Source: Prasinococcaceae sp. CCMP 1430 (Eukaryota > Prasinodermophyta > Palmophyllophyceae > Prasinococcales > Prasinococcaceae). From it: a DNA stretch of 32,542 nt. The notes beneath the pieces were generated by a model, which saw only the letters and a program-made list of their open reading frames with translations, had not been told where the DNA came from and ran no database searches. Position 1 is the stretch's first letter; the number at the start of each line of letters is the position of its first letter. Location of the stretch: positions 36,346 through 68,887 of the forward strand of contig RQSC01000757.1 of assembly GCA_013416795.1 (NCBI GenBank). The letters are read 5' to 3'. The position numbers were made by a program, and so were the translations under genes. Shown in pieces: positions 30,601 through 32,542 of the stretch.

Positions 30601-32347
30601 GGGCGCTCCGCCTCGGCAGCACGTGCGCTCGCTCGCTCGCCGGGAGGCGGCGCGAGGAAGCCTCCAGCCGAGCCGGCCACACCGCCGCCACTCGCGCCAC
30701 GGCCGGTGCTCCTGCTGTCGTCGACATTAAATCCGCCGCCAGCGCCGTACATGTGCGAGATGGTCTCGATGTTGGTGCCAGTGGCGAGGCTGTAGAGCGC
30801 GGTCCCCTCCCGCAACGATGCAAGCGGCGCGACGCCCTCGTTGGCCTTGGTGAAGATCAGCTCGCGCCCAGCCTCGCCGGCAATGCGTCGCGGCGTGGGG
30901 TTGGCGTTAAAGCCGCCGAGGCCCGCCTCTCCGCCTCCCACCTGCTGCTTCATGCGCTCAAGCTCACGCTTAAAGTTGGCCGACTGCACGTACTTGCCCA
31001 TCTGCGTTTGCGAAAAGGCCGCCGCGTCCTTGCGCAGGTTCTGGTAGGTCGAGCGGTTCTCGGCGGTCTGCTGCTCGCGCAACTGCTCGAGGAGCTCCTG
31101 CTGGATGGACTGCGGCAGCGTCGCCAGCGCGGCGGGGTCCAATGACGTGGCGCCAGCTGGCAGCATGTACTCGTGCGCGCCGTCGCCCGCTTCCCCCTTC
31201 TTCTTGTCCTCATCGCCGCTCTCATCGTCGCCATCGGCGGCGCCACCCGAGCTCGGAGGAGCGGTCTGGAGCTCGGCGTTGAGCGCGCGCGCCGCCTCGA
31301 AGACGTCGTATTCCCTCCCACGCTCACCCACACCGAGGTCAGGCGGCAGAACCGCGCCACCAGCAGCGTCCTGGGCCGCCAGCGACGCGGCGAGCAGCGC
31401 GTCGGAGGCCGTGTCCGGGCGATGCAGGTCGGCCCCGCCGCCATCCGCAAAGCGCACGCGCGCTTTGTCCTTCCGCTTCGCCTGTCCCTTGTAAATGTTT
31501 TTGCCGCTCCCTCCGGCTGCCTCCCGCCGCCTCTCCGCCAGGGCCGCCTTGCGCGCCTCGGCCCGCGAAAGGCGCATCGCGCGGCTCATGGGACTCTCGT
31601 CGCCCGCAACCGCCTCCTCGTCGTCGGTGTCGGTGAGATCACTCGAGTCCGACTCGATCTGCTCCGGTGGCACGGCCGAGGGTGGGTCGGGCGCCTTCGC
31701 CTTGCCCTTGCGTGCCGCCGCGACGGCCGCCGCCGCGGGGTCGCTGCGCAGCGTCTCATGGACCAATGGCGCAGCGCCAGCCCCAGCGCCGCCGCCGTCT
31801 CCGACGTCCCCGCCCGCGCCGGCCTCCGCGCGCGCGGTCTGCTCAATCTCCGCGGTGCGCGCCCTCACGATGTTGTACAGGAGCAGCTTTTCCGCCTGCC
31901 GCCTCAGCTTGCTCTCCACGGCATTCTGCGAGCGCGCAGAAGCGAGAGCACACGCGCGCGCGCGCCGACGTCAGCGCACGGCAACGACAGGCGTTCGCTC
32001 GCTAGCGCGCGGTCCCGATCGTGCGCGCCGGCACGACCGCGCGGGGGCGGCACACGCACCGCCCTGCGCCTTCTCGCGACGACCGTCTTGCGCTTGAGCT
32101 GTGGCGTGCCCCCATCGAAGACGAACACCGGCCGTATGCGGTGGTATAGCAGCCGCTCCACGCGGTTAAAGAAGTAGCGCACATGCGCGTTGGTGAGCCC
32201 CTCGCCGGTGTGCTTGTCGCGCATCGCCTTCAGACATTGCACGAGCCAGATGGAGGTGTCCACTGCCAGGCGCCGCCCCGAGAGCGTCTCAACTTCGATG
32301 CGCGAGCCGCACGGCTCGAGGAGGCTCCAGAGGTCCTTGACGCCCAT
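27624..32347 (-). CDS. XPG: XPG/ERCC5/Rad2 structure-specific endonuclease
   Basis: Nucleotide excision repair nuclease that cuts 3' of the lesion and also works with TFIIH. Exons 32060-32347 and 27624-31925 give 1,529 residues; human XPG is 1,186. The N region starts at ATG 32347 with MGVKDLWSLLEPCG and holds D30 and D78 (FDGG). After the intron comes ESKLRRQAEKLLL. A conserved spacer block, LPQSIQQELLEQLREQQ to FSQTQMGKYVQS, then EAGRELIFTK, lies near residues 366-455. DESPMSRAMRLSRAE (near 31570-31610) fits a ubiquitin-interacting motif pattern. The I region begins near 1070 with metal ligands in EAEAQCA (E1094, E1096), TDDSD (1113-1117) and LLGCDYTEG (D1166). QTRVEDFF at 1312-1319 (DNA 28257-28280) is a canonical PCNA-binding PIP box. 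The last 64 residues, after Lys- and Ala-rich linkers, resemble a winged helix. The spacer is acidic, Ala/Gly-rich and about 970 residues, longer than usual. Confidence 0.96.
31926..32059 (-). other. Intron of XPG gene (134 nt)
   Basis: Donor GCG/GTGCGT, GCTGAC at 31975-31970 (A 45 nt before the acceptor), acceptor CTCGCAG/AAT, phase 0. It joins KRKTVVARRRRA to NAVESKLRRQ, matching the RRRR-x-NA helix that ends the N region in this family; the N region and the rest of the protein lie in different frames. Confidence 0.92.
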
Positions 32348-32542
32348 AGCGGCAGGCGGTCGGGGGTGCGGCCGCTATGCCCCGCAGGCGGCCCGCACGC
32401 GCGCTGCTGCCCCAACCGAGGGGGCCACCGAGGCGGCCGCAACCGCTGCCGGGAGCGGCCTCCCTTCGCCTCCACAGCAGGGATCGGCCGCGCCGACGGG
32501 CGCGCGCGTCCCCCCCCGCCGGTGGCGCGGTCCCCGCCCGCG
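32348..32542 (-). promoter_or_regulatory. Upstream region of XPG, GC-rich
   Basis: 195 bases upstream of the XPG ATG up to the window edge. GC-rich throughout with G and C runs. Unlike five other genes here, no AT-rich island is seen, although one could lie beyond the window. No gene recognised. Confidence 0.3.

Noticed and set aside
29682-31145. 487-codon plus-strand frame opposite the XPG spacer
   Set aside because: No family similarity; the minus strand carries conserved XPG spacer blocks over the same bases.

Overview
This looks like nuclear DNA of a GC-rich, flagellated eukaryotic microbe, most likely a microalga. A haptophyte is my first guess; other algal lineages cannot be excluded. 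The evidence is an axonemal dynein heavy chain, a probable dynein-arm packaging factor (DNAAF9/Shulin type), an ER glycerolipid acyltransferase of the plant/animal GPAT9 type, an XPG repair nuclease, short spliceosomal introns, and long GC-rich exons separated by short AT-rich islands and simple repeats. There is no operon structure, CRISPR array, IS element or viral gene.

Layout. 1-1962 (+): 12-TM major facilitator transporter, three exons, start codon unresolved. 2145-6079 (+): DNAAF9-like protein, two exons. 6264-7838 (-): GPAT9-like acyltransferase, two exons, convergent with DNAAF9. 7839-8373: GPAT upstream AT-rich patch and a G-rich simple-repeat tract. 8374-20651 (-): axonemal dynein heavy chain, about 4,030 visible residues with one visible intron; its 5' end lies in an assembly gap (20652-21305). 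21307-21798 (+): end of an unidentified basic-then-acidic protein. 21761-22752 (-): ureidoglycolate lyase-like cupin, three exons, with a frame problem near the start. 23170-26450 (-): CUB domain joined to a five-pass prominin-like membrane protein. 26451-27623: intergenic, including about 310 bp of TG repeat. 27624-32347 (-): XPG/ERCC5/Rad2 nuclease with a PIP box and an extra C-terminal winged-helix-like segment.

The main cross-gene pattern is in the introns. All nine that I could place start with GTGC (seven with GTGCG), carry GCTGAC 35-92 nt before the acceptor, and (as modelled) end in CAG. Eight are supported by a frame change, a recognisable family match across the junction, or both; the ninth was predicted from the pattern. 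Two genes are linked in function (the axonemal dynein and a dynein-arm assembly factor); the rest look like unrelated housekeeping or membrane genes.

The best candidates for something undescribed are the intron pattern, the CUB-prominin fusion and the XPG C-terminal domain. I see no clear multi-gene system. Large open frames antisense to the dynein, DNAAF9, GPAT, prominin-like and XPG genes are GC-driven shadows and were left out.
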